Shown here piece by piece: positions 16,345 through 25,178 of a stretch of 64,000 nt of DNA. The first letter of the stretch is position 1, and each line of letters starts with the position of its first letter. Both the position numbers and the translations under genes were made by a program. Below the pieces are notes generated by a model. That model did not search any database. It was not told the DNA's origin and worked only from the letters and a program-made list of their open reading frames with translations. Source of the DNA: Brachybacterium tyrofermentans. Lineage in GTDB: Bacteria > Actinomycetota > Actinomycetes > Actinomycetales > Dermabacteraceae. The DNA lies in contig NZ_JABUXW010000002.1 in assembly GCF_014897585.1 (NCBI RefSeq), positions 62,001-126,000 on the forward strand. Reading direction: 5' to 3'.

Positions 16345-16359
16345 CGTCGTACGTCGACG
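16345..16359. promoter_or_regulatory. possible operator between the MmyB-type regulator and the aldo/keto reductase
   Basis: CGTCG, TACGT, CGACG: 5-bp inverted arms around a 5-bp centre, 17 bp upstream of the reductase ATG. The position in a divergent regulator/enzyme gap makes an operator plausible; the arms are short. Confidence 0.35.
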
Positions 16360-16375
16360 GTCCAGGCTGAACGGC

Positions 16376-17395
16376 ATGACCACCACAGAGCACATCACCC
16401 CCGCATCCATCACCCCTGCGCCCACCACCCGCCGCCTCGGCGCGACCGGACCGACGGTCACCTCGCCGGGTCTCGGCGCCATGAGCCTGTCCGGTGCCTA
16501 CGGACCGACCGACGACGCCGAGAGCCTGCGCGTGCTCCACGCCTACCTCGATGCCGGCGGCACCCTCCTGGACACCGGCGACTTCTACGGCGCCGGGCAC
16601 AACGAGATGCTCATCGGCCGGGCCCTGCAGGAACGATCCCGGGAGGACGCCGTGCTCTCGGTGAAGTTCGGCGCCACGATCACGTCGACGGGGATGCCGC
16701 GGGGGTTCAACGGACGCCCCGAGAACGTCGCCACCTCGCTCGCCTACTCGCTGCGCCGGCTCGGCGTGGACCACCTCGACGTGTACCGGCCCGCGCGGCT
16801 CGATCCCGAGGTGCCGATCGAGGAGACCATCGGCGCGATCCAGGCGCAGGTCGAGGCCGGGTACGTGCGTCACATCGGCCTCAGCGAGGTCGGTCCCGAG
16901 ACGATCCGTCGGGCCGCGGCCGTCGCCCCGATCAGCGATCTGCAGATCGAGTACTCGCTGCTCACCCGGGAGATCGAGACCAACGGGATCCTGGAGACCT
17001 GTCGCGAGCTGGGGATCGGCGTCACCGCCTACGGCGTGCTCGCCAAGGGCCTGGTCGCCGGGCGCTCCGGAGGCTCTCGGGAGATCTTCCCCCGCTTCCA
17101 GGGCGAGAACCTGGCCCGCAACCGCGCGCTGCTCGAGCAGATCCAGGGGATCGCCGCGACGAAGGGCATCTCGATGGCGCAGCTCGCGATCGCCTGGGTC
17201 GCCTCGCGCGGCGAGGACGTCGTGCCGATCGTCGGGTCCCGGCGCCTGGATCAGGTGACCTCGATGCTCGGCATCACGGCCGTGCAGCTGAATGACCAGG
17301 ACCTGGCTCGGATCGACGCCGCCCTGCCCGTCGGCGCCGCCCAGGGCGACCGCTACCCCACCGCCCTCATGGAGCAGCTCGACAGCGAGCGCTGA
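16376..17395 (+). CDS. aldo/keto reductase with an altered catalytic tetrad
   Basis: A 339-residue NADPH-dependent TIM-barrel oxidoreductase. D66 (LLDTGDFYG), Y71 and K97 (LSVKFGA) of the catalytic tetrad are present. The usual QH of the VDLYYQHRVDP motif reads PA (HLDVYRPARLDP), so the catalytic histidine is replaced by A140. This variant exists in a known AKR subgroup. The NADPH pocket GSRRLDQV is present near residue 285. ATG 16376 was preferred to 16328 because it directly precedes the first barrel strand after a flexible Thr/Pro tail. Controlled probably by the divergent MmyB-type regulator. Confidence 0.92.
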   Translation: MTTTEHITPASITPAPTTRRLGATGPTVTSPGLGAMSLSGAYGPTDDAESLRVLHAYLDAGGTLLDTGDFYGAGHNEMLIGRALQERSREDAVLSVKFGATITSTGMPRGFNGRPENVATSLAYSLRRLGVDHLDVYRPARLDPEVPIEETIGAIQAQVEAGYVRHIGLSEVGPETIRRAAAVAPISDLQIEYSLLTREIETNGILETCRELGIGVTAYGVLAKGLVAGRSGGSREIFPRFQGENLARNRALLEQIQGIAATKGISMAQLAIAWVASRGEDVVPIVGSRRLDQVTSMLGITAVQLNDQDLARIDAALPVGAAQGDRYPTALMEQLDSER

Positions 17396-17412
17396 GCCCG
17401 GGACACGACAGC

Positions 17413-17444
17413 AGAAGGGCCCCACCTCGCGGTGGGGCCCTTCT
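17413..17444. terminator. bidirectional intrinsic terminator
   Basis: Perfect 14-bp arms (AGAAGGGCCCCACC and its complement) with a TCGC loop. It lies 18 bp after the aldo/keto reductase stop and 30 bp beyond the 3' end of the minus-strand tRNA-Ala, so it can end both transcripts. U-tracts are short. Confidence 0.88.
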
Positions 17445-17473
17445 GACGAGTCACTGTCTCACGGTTTCTCGAG

Positions 17474-17546
17474 TGGAGCTAAGGGGATTCGAACCCCTGA
17501 CCTCTTCCATGCCATGGAAGCGCGCTACCAACTGCGCCATAGCCCC
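17474..17546 (-). tRNA. tRNA-Ala (anticodon GGC)
   Basis: A 73-base cloverleaf. The anticodon stem CTTCC/GGAAG holds the loop ATGGCAT with anticodon GGC. The acceptor stem GGGGCTA/TAGCTCC contains the G3-U70 wobble that identifies alanine tRNAs. The T-arm has GGTTCGAATCC. CCA is not encoded. Confidence 0.97.
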
Positions 17547-17600
17547 GTATCGGGTGTCGCCCTCATCAGGCGACTCGTCAAGATTACCCCGATCGTCGGC

Positions 17601-18254
17601 TCAGGTGAAATCGGGAGCCAGGTTGTGTGACACCAACCTCATGAGCTGACCTGTGGTGTCCGAGGTGAGGGGCTCGAGCACCGACCGATGGCAGTTCTCC
17701 AGCCCGGCGATGCCCCGGAAGTCATCGGCGTCCAGCCCCAGCAGCGCGGTGATGCCCAGGGTGATCGCCGCGCCGTGCGAGACGACCATGACGGTACGCC
17801 CCGTGTTCTCGGCGACCAGGCGACGGCAGGCCTCCGCGATGCGCTCGGCGACCGCCGGACGGTCCTCGAGCCCCAGGCCGATCACCGGACGATGCGCGCG
17901 CCAGTCGGCGTGCTCGGTCGGCCAGTGCCGACGGATCTCCTCGCCCCGCAGTCCTTCCCAGGTGCCGAAGCTGCGCTCGATCAGCGCGGCGTCGGTGGAG
18001 ACCTCGAGGCCGCAGGAGGACGCGACGATCTGCGCGGTGTCACGGGCACGGCCCAACGGCGACGCGACGATGAGGTCGGGCGGATTCGCGGCCACCGCGG
18101 CGGCGAGCACCCCGGCCTGACGGGTCCCGGTCTCGTTCAGGGGGATGTCCACCTGGCCCTGCAGGCGACCCTCCTTGTTGTAGTCCGTCTGTCCGTGGCG
18201 CACGAGGATCAGGCGCGTGCGCACAGGACTGCCGGTGGAGCGGGCGGGCGTCAC
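17601..18254 (-). CDS. histidine phosphatase, probable glucosyl-3-phosphoglycerate phosphatase
   Basis: A 217-residue phosphoglycerate mutase-like phosphatase. The phospho-histidine motif LILVRHGQTDYN is at about 12-23, and the second histidine is in VMVVSHGAAITLGI. Its stop-to-start order with rsfS and nadD equals M. tuberculosis Rv2419c (GpgP), Rv2420c and Rv2421c, so a role in dephosphorylating glucosyl-3-phosphoglycerate is inferred from synteny; the sequence alone only shows a broad-range histidine phosphatase. The GTG start overlaps the rsfS stop (GTGA). Confidence 0.88.
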   Translation of the reverse strand: MTPARSTGSPVRTRLILVRHGQTDYNKEGRLQGQVDIPLNETGTRQAGVLAAAVAANPPDLIVASPLGRARDTAQIVASSCGLEVSTDAALIERSFGTWEGLRGEEIRRHWPTEHADWRAHRPVIGLGLEDRPAVAERIAEACRRLVAENTGRTVMVVSHGAAITLGITALLGLDADDFRGIAGLENCHRSVLEPLTSDTTGQLMRLVSHNLAPDFT

Positions 18255-18625
18255 GCCGCGGGGTCCGCGATCTGCAGGTCCAGCACGGGCGCATCGCGCC
18301 AGAGCCGCTCGAGGGCGTAGTAGGCGCGATCCTCGGCATGCTGGACGTGCACGACGATGTCGCCGTAGTCCAGCAGAACCCAGCGCGCATCCCGCTGGCC
18401 CTCGCGGCGCAGCGGCTTGCGACGGCGCTCCCGGAGCAGCGCCTCCTCGACGCCGTCGACGATGGCCGAGACCTGACGCTCGGAGTCCCCGCTGCACACG
18501 AGGAACACGTCGGTGATCACCACCTGCTCGGAGACATCGAGGCCGATCACCTCGTCGGCGAGCTTGTCGGCGGCGGCCTGACCGGCCACTCGGGCCAGGT
18601 CGAGGGATTCTTCGGGTGCACTCAC
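18251..18625 (-). CDS. rsfS: ribosome silencing factor RsfS
   Basis: A 124-residue protein of the RsfS/Iojap family. It binds ribosomal protein uL14 and blocks joining of 30S and 50S subunits when nutrients are short. Visible family blocks: ITDVFLVCSGDSERQVSAIVDGVEE and WVLLDYGDIVVHVQHAEDRAYYALERLW. GTG 18625 gives a normal length and overlaps the stop of the upstream membrane-protein gene (GTGA); the downstream phosphatase is coupled in the same way. Confidence 0.95.
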   Translation of the reverse strand: MSAPEESLDLARVAGQAAADKLADEVIGLDVSEQVVITDVFLVCSGDSERQVSAIVDGVEEALLRERRRKPLRREGQRDARWVLLDYGDIVVHVQHAEDRAYYALERLWRDAPVLDLQIADPAA

Positions 18626-19410
18626 GCGGCTGATTCCTTGAGGACGAGATGATCGGTGAACAGGTTCTGCACGGAGGCGTCCAGGGCGGAGGCCTCCCCG
18701 GGGCCGAGGACCCCGGTCAGGAGAAGGATGACGAGCGCGACCAGGGCGATCGCGACGAGAGCCCACACCAGCCAGATGAACGAGCGGCTGCCCGACCCTT
18801 CGGCGCGGTGGAGGACCTTGCCCTCGAAACGAGGTGCCGGTCGCGGGGAGGGGGCCTCGGTGACCGAGAGCTCCCCCAGCTCGACCCCGTCGGCGTCACG
18901 GTCGATGACCGCGGTCTGCGAGGATGACGAGCCCGTCGGGCTGCTCGTGCCGCTCGAGCCCGCGGAGCGCGGCGACTGCTTCTGCGTGGCCGGGCCCTCC
19001 GAGGCGACAGCGCCGTCGGCGGCTGCCGAGCGGTCCGAGGCGGACGTGTCGCCCGAGCTCGTCGTATCGACCGAAGCCTCCGGGTCGTCGGAGTCAGCTG
19101 CACCGTCGGAGGCAGCTGCGCCGTCGTGCCCAGCCGTGCTGTCGGTCGACGGGTCAGAACCGCCCTCGGGAGACGTGGCCTGCTCCGGATCCTCACTGAG
19201 CTCGATGATGCGGGCGCGCCGGCCGAACTTGCGCAGGGTCGGCACCGGAGCCGCCGCATCGGGCGGCTCGACGGCACCGCGCACGCCGGGGACCGCGGCC
19301 TGGTCATCGGTGGTCGCGACGGCCGAGCGCGATTCCAGCGCGGCGCTCTCCTCGGGGCTCAGCGCGCGGGCGCGTCGTCCGCGACGCGGAGTGGTGTCGG
19401 AGTCAGTCAT
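18622..19410 (-). CDS. uncharacterised single-pass membrane protein with a long disordered Ser/Asp-rich region
   Basis: About 262 residues, no recognised domain. An N-terminal basic segment ([19 protein letters not shown]) leads to a low-complexity stretch rich in Ser, Thr, Asp, Ala and Gly (about 75-170). Near residue 215 is one membrane helix ([20 protein letters not shown]), followed by a short tail of about 30 residues. The layout suggests a cytoplasmic disordered domain and a small external tail. ATG 19410 was chosen because AGGAGG lies 8 bases before it. It overlaps both nadD and rsfS, so it is translated with them. In other actinomycetes a LytR-CpsA-Psr gene often sits here; this protein has no LCP domain. 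Confidence 0.75.
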   Translation of the reverse strand: MTDSDTTPRRGRRARALSPEESAALESRSAVATTDDQAAVPGVRGAVEPPDAAAPVPTLRKFGRRARIIELSEDPEQATSPEGGSDPSTDSTAGHDGAAASDGAADSDDPEASVDTTSSGDTSASDRSAAADGAVASEGPATQKQSPRSAGSSGTSSPTGSSSSQTAVIDRDADGVELGELSVTEAPSPRPAPRFEGKVLHRAEGSGSRSFIWLVWALVAIALVALVILLLTGVLGPGEASALDASVQNLFTDHLVLKESAA

Positions 19411-20011
19411 CGCCGTCACCTCCTGTGTAGAGGGCGTACTTGTTGATGTATTGGACGACGCCGTCGGGGACCAGGTACCACACCGGTCCTCCCGCGGCGA
19501 CGCGGGTACGGCAGTCGGTCGAGCTGATCGCCATCGCCGGGACCTCGATCAGGCTGACCCCGTCGGCCGGGAGGCCGGAGGTGTCCAGCTCGTGCCCGGG
19601 ACGCGTGACGCCCACGAAGTGCGCGAGGGAGAAGATCTCCTCGGAGTCCTTCCAGGTGAGGATGGACTGCAGCGCGTCGGCGCCCGTGATGAAGAAGAGG
19701 TCCGCCTCGGGCTGCTGATGGTGCAGGTCCCGCAGGGTGTCGATCGTGTAGGTCGAGCCGGGACGGTCGATGTCGACGCGCGAGACCGTGAACACGGGGT
19801 TCGCTGCGGTCGCCACCACCGTCATCAGATAGCGGTGCTCCGGATCGGAGATCTCCCGTTCGGCCTTCTGCCAGGGGCGGCCGGTCGGGACGAAGACGAC
19901 CTCGTCGAGGCCGAAGACGCTCTGGACCTCACTGGCTGCGACGAGGTGACCGTGATGGATGGGATCGAACGTCCCGCCCATCACGCCGATCCGTCGTCGC
20001 TGCTGCTCCAT
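19403..20011 (-). CDS. nadD: nicotinate-nucleotide adenylyltransferase NadD
   Basis: A 202-residue nucleotidyltransferase that makes deamido-NAD from nicotinate mononucleotide and ATP. The N-terminal [12 protein letters not shown] motif (12-23) is the ATP site, and the C-terminal ISSTDCR motif matches ISSTxxR. It is the second gene of a coupled run: 59-aa membrane protein, nadD, membrane protein, rsfS, phosphatase. The order nadD-rsfS is conserved widely in bacteria. Confidence 0.96.
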   Translation of the reverse strand: MEQQRRRIGVMGGTFDPIHHGHLVAASEVQSVFGLDEVVFVPTGRPWQKAEREISDPEHRYLMTVVATAANPVFTVSRVDIDRPGSTYTIDTLRDLHHQQPEADLFFITGADALQSILTWKDSEEIFSLAHFVGVTRPGHELDTSGLPADGVSLIEVPAMAISSTDCRTRVAAGGPVWYLVPDGVVQYINKYALYTGGDGDD

Positions 20012-20016
20012 GGCGA

Positions 20017-20196
20017 TCAGTGATCGCCGTGCCTGTCGGAGTCCCTGCGCTTGCGCTGGTTGGTCCCACCGGTGAGATAGGTGATCCCGAGCAGGATCAG
20101 CATGATGATGAAGACGCCGATGCCCACCATCGGCGGCGTGACGCCGCCGGTAGCATGCTCGCCGGCCTCGGCAAGGATCATGAGCTGGTCGATCAT
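20017..20196 (-). CDS. 59-residue single-pass membrane protein upstream of nadD
   Basis: A short frame starting ATG at 20196 and ending TGA at 20017, just 5 bp before the nadD start. It encodes a short N-terminus (about 22 residues), one strong membrane helix ([19 protein letters not shown], about 23-41) and a basic-to-polar tail ([10 protein letters not shown]). A GGAAAGG lies about 15 bases upstream. Codon use (G/C third positions) and the coding-like helix/tail pattern support a real gene. Small proteins of this type occur beside nadD in related actinomycetes, as far as I recall. Function unknown. Confidence 0.75.
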   Translation of the reverse strand: MIDQLMILAEAGEHATGGVTPPMVGIGVFIIMLILLGITYLTGGTNQRKRRDSDRHGDH

Positions 20197-20285
20197 GGTG
20201 TTCTAGGCCTTTCCAGGAGTGACCGGGCCATCATCCCACAGGGACGCGCCCTGCTCACGCCCCGGCGCAGACGATGGGAGCGCGG

Positions 20286-21557
20286 TCACGGCCGTACCTG
20301 CCCCTGGCCGATCACGAGCCACTTCCCCGTGGTCATCTCGACGAGTCCCATCGGACCTCGCGCGTGGAGCTTCTGGGTGGAGATGCCGATCTCCGCGCCG
20401 AAGCCGAACTCGCCGCCGTCCGAGAAGCGGGTCGAGGCGTTCGCCATGACCACGGCGGAGTCCACCTCGGCCAGGAACCGCTGCTGCGAGCGCAGATCCC
20501 GGGTGAGGATCGACTCGGTGTGCCCGGTGGAGTGGGCCCGGATGTGCTCGAGCGCCTCATCGAGGTCGACGACCACCTTCACCGCGAGCTCGAGGGCGAG
20601 GTACTCGGTGTCCCAGTCCTCCGCGGTCGCCGGCACGACCTCCGCTCCAGTGCCCGCCGCAGCCAGGATCCGTGCCGTCTCCTCGTCGGCGTGCAGGCGC
20701 ACCCCGGCCGCTGCGAGCGGGGCCGCCAGGAGCGGCAGCGCCGCCTCGGCCACGTCGCGGTGGACCAGCAGGGTCTCCAGGGCGTTGCAGACCCCGATCC
20801 GCTGGGTCTTGGAGTTCGTGACGATCTCGCTCGCCTGGTCGAGGTCGGCGCTCGCATCGACGAGGATGTGGGTCTTGCCGGTTCCGGTCTCGATCACCGG
20901 GACCAGGGAGTTCTCGACGACGCGGCGGATCAGTCCGGCCCCGCCGCGCGGGATCAGCACGTCGATCAGGCCGCGCGCCCGCATGAGCACATCCACTCCC
21001 TCGCGGCCGTGCTCGTCGATCCCGACGATCAGGTCCTCGGGCAGGTCATGCTCGGCCAGCACGGACCTCAGCACCGCGATCAGGGCGGTGTTCGAGTGCA
21101 GGGCGGCGGAGCCGCCGCGCAGCACCACCGCGTTGCCGGACTTCAGTGCGAGGCCTGCGGCGTCGACGGTGACGTTCGGCCGGGCCTCGTAGACCATGCC
21201 GATCACGCCGAGGGGCACGCGCACCTCGCGCAGTTCGAGGCCGTTGCGCAGCACGGAGCCGCGGATCACCTCACCGATCGGATCAGGGAGGCCTGCGGCG
21301 TCGCGCAGCTGTTGGGCGATCGCGGCCACCCGCTGGGGATCCAGCGCCAGGCGGTCGCGCAGGCCCGCCTCGATCCCGGCGGCGTCGGCCGCCTCGAGAT
21401 CACGGGCGTTGGCGGTGACGATCTCCTCGGCGCGGGCGACCAGGGCGTCCGCCATGGCGAGCAGCACGGCGTCCTTGGTGTCGCGGTGCAGGAGCGCCAG
21501 GGCCGGCTGGGCCCGCTTCGCACGGCGGGCGGCGTCTTCCACGGCATGTGCAGTCAT
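20286..21557 (-). CDS. proA: gamma-glutamyl phosphate reductase ProA
   Basis: A 423-residue aldehyde-dehydrogenase-fold enzyme; it reduces gamma-glutamyl phosphate to the semialdehyde in proline synthesis. Visible: PLGVIGMVYEARPNVTVDAA (cofactor region), KSGNAVVLRGG, and the catalytic-cysteine segment IGVCNALETLLVH. It follows proB on the same strand with a 43-bp gap, so the first two steps of proline synthesis are encoded together. Confidence 0.97.
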   Translation of the reverse strand: MTAHAVEDAARRAKRAQPALALLHRDTKDAVLLAMADALVARAEEIVTANARDLEAADAAGIEAGLRDRLALDPQRVAAIAQQLRDAAGLPDPIGEVIRGSVLRNGLELREVRVPLGVIGMVYEARPNVTVDAAGLALKSGNAVVLRGGSAALHSNTALIAVLRSVLAEHDLPEDLIVGIDEHGREGVDVLMRARGLIDVLIPRGGAGLIRRVVENSLVPVIETGTGKTHILVDASADLDQASEIVTNSKTQRIGVCNALETLLVHRDVAEAALPLLAAPLAAAGVRLHADEETARILAAAGTGAEVVPATAEDWDTEYLALELAVKVVVDLDEALEHIRAHSTGHTESILTRDLRSQQRFLAEVDSAVVMANASTRFSDGGEFGFGAEIGISTQKLHARGPMGLVEMTTGKWLVIGQGQVRP

Positions 21558-21600
21558 GCCCGGAGCCTACGGGTGCGGTCCGGGTCGCCACAGGACCGTC

Positions 21601-22764
21601 TCAGAGCACGACCAGCTGATCGCGGTGCACGACGGGACGACGGAACCGCTCCCCCAGCAGCTCGCGCAGCTCGGCCGAGCCGCGGCCGGTCATGGCTCGC
21701 AGCTCGTCGCTGCTGAAGGAGGTCAGGCCGCGCGCGATGACCTCGCCGTCCGGCGCGGCGATGTCCACCGGGACACCATCGGGGAAGGTCCCCTCCACCC
21801 CGGTGATCCCCACCGCCAGCAGGGAGCGCCGACGGGTGCGCATCGCCTCGGCCGCGCCCTCGTCGAGCACCAGGGTGCCTGCCCCGCGGGTCGCGAAGCG
21901 CAGCCACACCAGGCGGGAGCGGCGGCGGCCGTGATGGCCCGGGAAGAAGGTGCCGATGTCCTCGCCGGTCGCGGCGGCGGCGAACTTCGAGGCCGAGGTC
22001 AGGACCGCGGCGGTGCCGGTGGTGGAGGCCAGCTGAGCGGCGGAGAGCTTGGTGACCATGCCGCCGGTGCCGACCTTCGAGCCGACGGAGCCGATGCTCA
22101 CCCCGGCGAGGCGCGCCGCATCCTCGACGACCCCGATGCGCTCCGCCCCGGGCTCCTCCGGCGGCGCCGTGTACAGACCGTCGACGTCGGTGAGCAGGAA
22201 CAGGGCGTCGGCCCCGAGCAGCTGGGCGACCAGCGCCGCGAGCCGGTCGTTGTCCCCGAAACGGATCTCATGGGTCGCCGTGGTGTCGTTCTCGTTGACC
22301 ACCGGGAACGCCCCGAGGGCCATGAGGGCCTCCAGGGCGCTGCGCACGTTGCGGTACGTCTGCGGGCGGATCACGTCGGACTCCGTGAGCAGCACCTGGC
22401 CGGTGATCCGGCCGTGGTCCCCGAAGGCCGTGGACCAGGCGGTCGCGAGCAGGGCCTGGCCCACGCTCGCCGCGGCCTGCTGCAGGTCCACGGAGTCCGG
22501 GCGCTGCTCGAGGCCCAGGGGTCCCAGCGCCGCCGCGATGGCGCCCGAGGAGACGATGACGACCTCCGTGCCCTCGCTGCCGAGCCAGGCGCAGGTGGTC
22601 GCGATCTCCTGAACCCGCAGCTGGTCGAGGCGACCGTTGGAGTCGGTCAGGCTCGAGGAGCCGATCTTCACCACGATCCGCCCGGCATCCACCAGCCCGG
22701 CGCGCTCGGTGATGCGTGCCGGCTGGCGCAGCCCGGTGCCGCCCCCGTTCTCCGTTCCGGCCAT
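21601..22764 (-). CDS. proB: glutamate 5-kinase ProB with PUA domain
   Basis: About 387 residues. The N-terminal amino-acid-kinase domain starts IVVKIGSSSLTD and includes VSSGAIAAALGPLG and NENDTTATHEIRFGDNDRLAA. The C-terminal 80 residues are a PUA domain (AGTLVLDEGAAEAMRTRRRSLLAVGI), typical of feedback-inhibited ProB. ATG 22764 is preferred; a TTG at 22770 would overlap the obgE stop (TTGA). Phosphorylates glutamate for ProA. Confidence 0.97.
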   Translation of the reverse strand: MAGTENGGGTGLRQPARITERAGLVDAGRIVVKIGSSSLTDSNGRLDQLRVQEIATTCAWLGSEGTEVVIVSSGAIAAALGPLGLEQRPDSVDLQQAAASVGQALLATAWSTAFGDHGRITGQVLLTESDVIRPQTYRNVRSALEALMALGAFPVVNENDTTATHEIRFGDNDRLAALVAQLLGADALFLLTDVDGLYTAPPEEPGAERIGVVEDAARLAGVSIGSVGSKVGTGGMVTKLSAAQLASTTGTAAVLTSASKFAAAATGEDIGTFFPGHHGRRRSRLVWLRFATRGAGTLVLDEGAAEAMRTRRRSLLAVGITGVEGTFPDGVPVDIAAPDGEVIARGLTSFSSDELRAMTGRGSAELRELLGERFRRPVVHRDQLVVL

Positions 22765-22766
22765 GC

Positions 22767-24302
22767 TCAAGCGTTCCCCTCGTCCTTCGACGGGTCGGCC
22801 CAGTGGCCGGCGCGGCGTTCGGCGTCCATGGCCGCGATGCGCTTCATGCGGGCATCGGTGCGCGCCCGCTGGTCCTCGCGCTTCTCCTCACGGGTGGCGC
22901 GATGATTGTCCTCGAGGCGCTTGTCGGTGCCGCGGCGACCCATCAGCAGCTCGGCACCGCCCACCATCGTCGGCTCCCAGTCGAAGACGACCGCGTCGTT
23001 CCCCGGGCCGATCAGCACGGTGGATCCGGAGACGGCACCGGCCTTGAAGAGCTCGTCCTCGGCGCCGATCTTCGCCAGACGATCCGCGAGGTAGCCCACC
23101 GCCTCATCGTTGGTGAAGTCGGTCTGACGCACCCAGCGCTCGGGCTTGTCGCCCTCCACGCGGAAGGCGGTCGAGCCCTCGAACTCCTCCTTGACCACGC
23201 GGAAGCCTTTCGCGTCGACCGCACGCGGTGTGATGACGATCGGGGCGACGGTCGGCTCGGGAAGCTGGGCGCGGGCCTGCTCGACGAGCTCACCGAGCAC
23301 GAAGGACAGCTCGCGCAGTCCCTTGTGGGAGAGCGCGGACACGTCCAGCACGGGCACATCCCGCTCCGCGAGACGCTCGCGGACCATGTCCGCCATCTCG
23401 GTGCCGTCGGGGAGGTCGGTCTTGTTGAGCACGATCACGGAGGGTCGATCCATGAGCGGGACCCTGGTCTCCGCCTCTTCGTCGAGCCCGGCGGCGTAGG
23501 TGGCCAGCTCGTTCTCGATCGTCTCGAGGTCGGTGAAGGGATCGCGGTCCGACTCCAGAGCCGCCGCATCGAGTACGTGCACGAGCACGTGGCAGCGCTC
23601 GATGTGGCGCAGGAAGTCCAGGCCGAGCCCCTTGCCCTGGCTCGCGCCCGGTATCAGGCCGGGCACGTCGGCGACCGTGTACCGGAAGTCGCCGGCCTCG
23701 ACCACGCCGAGGTTCGGCACGAGCGTCGTGAAGGGGTAGTCCGCGATCTTGGGGCGGGCGGCGCTCATCGCCGCGATCAGCGAGGACTTGCCGGCGCTGG
23801 GGAAGCCCACCAGGGCCACATCGGCCACGGTCTTGAGCTCGAGCACGAGGGTGCGCTCCTCGCCGGGCTCGCCGAGCAGGGCGAAGCCGGGGGCCTTGCG
23901 CTGGGTGGAGGCCAGCGCCGCGTTGCCGAGGCCGCCGGTGCCGCCGCGGGCCGCCGTGAAGCGGGTGCCGATGCCGACCATGTCGATGAGCACGGTGCCG
24001 TCGGACGCCATCACGACGGTGCCATCGGGCACAGACAGCACGAGGTCCTCGCCGTAGGCGCCGTGCCGCAGGTCGCCCTTGCCGAAGCCACCGCTGGTGG
24101 CCTTCTGATGGGGCTTGTGGTGGTAGCTCAGCAGGGTCGTGGTCGACGCATCGACCTCGAGGATGACGTCACCTCCGCGACCGCCGTTGGCTCCGTCCGG
24201 GCCGGCCAGCGGCTTGAACTTCTCGCGGCGGATGGACGCGGCGCCGTGCCCGCCCGATCCTGCGGCGACCTGCAGCTCGACGCGATCGACGAACGTGGCC
24301 AT
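22767..24302 (-). CDS. obgE: Obg GTPase
   Basis: A 511-residue GTPase needed for 50S assembly and stress control. Residues 1-160 are the glycine-rich Obg fold ([25 protein letters not shown] in pieces; GGRGGDVIL). The G domain follows: G1 GFPSAGKSS at 166-174, DVPGLI, and NKTDLPD. Residues about 345-425 are the OCT domain; the last 80 residues are a charged tail common in actinobacterial Obg. ATG 24302 has GGAGGAAC upstream. It follows rpmA on the same strand with a strong hairpin between them. Confidence 0.97.
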   Translation of the reverse strand: MATFVDRVELQVAAGSGGHGAASIRREKFKPLAGPDGANGGRGGDVILEVDASTTTLLSYHHKPHQKATSGGFGKGDLRHGAYGEDLVLSVPDGTVVMASDGTVLIDMVGIGTRFTAARGGTGGLGNAALASTQRKAPGFALLGEPGEERTLVLELKTVADVALVGFPSAGKSSLIAAMSAARPKIADYPFTTLVPNLGVVEAGDFRYTVADVPGLIPGASQGKGLGLDFLRHIERCHVLVHVLDAAALESDRDPFTDLETIENELATYAAGLDEEAETRVPLMDRPSVIVLNKTDLPDGTEMADMVRERLAERDVPVLDVSALSHKGLRELSFVLGELVEQARAQLPEPTVAPIVITPRAVDAKGFRVVKEEFEGSTAFRVEGDKPERWVRQTDFTNDEAVGYLADRLAKIGAEDELFKAGAVSGSTVLIGPGNDAVVFDWEPTMVGGAELLMGRRGTDKRLEDNHRATREEKREDQRARTDARMKRIAAMDAERRAGHWADPSKDEGNA

Positions 24303-24333
24303 GGGGTTCCTCCAGGAGGTGTTGAGATATGCA

Positions 24334-24365
24334 TCGAGGGGCGGAGCATCGGCTCCGCCCCTCGA
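24334..24365 (-). terminator. hairpin between rpmA and obgE (terminator or attenuator)
   Basis: Perfect 14-bp arms (TCGAGGGGCGGAGC and complement) with an ATCG loop, 32 bp before the obgE start. A second hairpin with 7-bp GC arms lies at 24377-24393. Without a clear U-tract it may act as a partial terminator that lowers obgE relative to rplU-rpmA, or stabilise the 3' end of the ribosomal-protein mRNA. Confidence 0.7.
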
Positions 24366-24399
24366 AGGCAGCTGGTGCCCCGGTTCCCGGGGCGAGCGA

Positions 24400-24654
24400 T
24401 CAGACCGTCTCGACGATGCTGACCACGCGACGGTCGCGCTTGCGACCGAACTCGACGGTGCCCGCGGTGAGCGCGAACAGCGTGTCGTCGTTCCCGCGAC
24501 CCACACCGTCACCGGGGTGGATGCTGGTACCGCGCTGGCGCACGATGATCTCGCCCGCGCCGACGACCTGGCCGCCGAAGCGCTTGACGCCCAGGCGCTG
24601 AGCGTTGGAGTCACGCCCGTTCTTGGAGGAGCTGACGCCCTTCTTTGATGCCAT
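24400..24654 (-). CDS. rpmA: 50S ribosomal protein bL27
   Basis: An 84-residue protein with the bL27 pattern [23 protein letters not shown] and the [34 protein letters not shown] blocks. The N-terminus reaches the peptidyl-transferase centre. It starts directly with MASKKG, so there is no cleaved Firmicutes-type N-terminal extension. It follows rplU after a 39-bp gap, the usual order. Confidence 0.98.
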   Translation of the reverse strand: MASKKGVSSSKNGRDSNAQRLGVKRFGGQVVGAGEIIVRQRGTSIHPGDGVGRGNDDTLFALTAGTVEFGRKRDRRVVSIVETV

Positions 24655-24693
24655 CTGGAATCAATATCCTTCTGTCGTGTCCGAAGGGATCGC

Positions 24694-25002
24694 TCAGGCG
24701 ATGCCCGTGATCTTCAGCCGGGTGAGCTCCTGGCGGTGGCCCTGGCGCTTCTTGTACCCGGTCTTGTTCTTGTAGCGGAGGATCCGGATCTTCTCACCGC
24801 GAAGGTCCTCGACCTTCTCAGCGGAGACCTTCACCTTGGCGAGGTCGGACTGCGCGGAGGTGATCTTGTCACCATCAACCAGCAGCACGGGAGCGAGATC
24901 GATGCTGTCGCCCGCCTCGCCTGCCACGCGGTTGATCACGATGGTGTCACCGACCGACACCTTCTCCTGACGACCGCCTGCGCGGACGATTGCGTACACC
25001 AC
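24694..25002 (-). CDS. rplU: 50S ribosomal protein bL21
   Basis: A 102-residue protein: [18 protein letters not shown] at the start, [29 protein letters not shown] (in pieces) at the end. The start is GTG at 25002 (MVYAIV), preferred to GTG 24999 because GGAG lies 7 bases upstream and homologues begin MVYAIV. It has a strong promoter at 25179-25207 and a leader of about 170 bases. Confidence 0.97.
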   Translation of the reverse strand: MVYAIVRAGGRQEKVSVGDTIVINRVAGEAGDSIDLAPVLLVDGDKITSAQSDLAKVKVSAEKVEDLRGEKIRILRYKNKTGYKKRQGHRQELTRLKITGIA

Positions 25003-25178
25003 GTCACTGCTCCATCTTGTCATTCGAACTCTGCACTTGAGTCATGCACCCTGATCGGTGATCCGCGGACCTGCGACCGTCAACCGGCCCTGCACTCCCC
25101 GGAGGGTGTTCAGGCGGGAGATGCGGTCGCGCGGGTGTCACCAGGAACATGACTGCGGCGCGTTTTGCGCCAGGGAAC

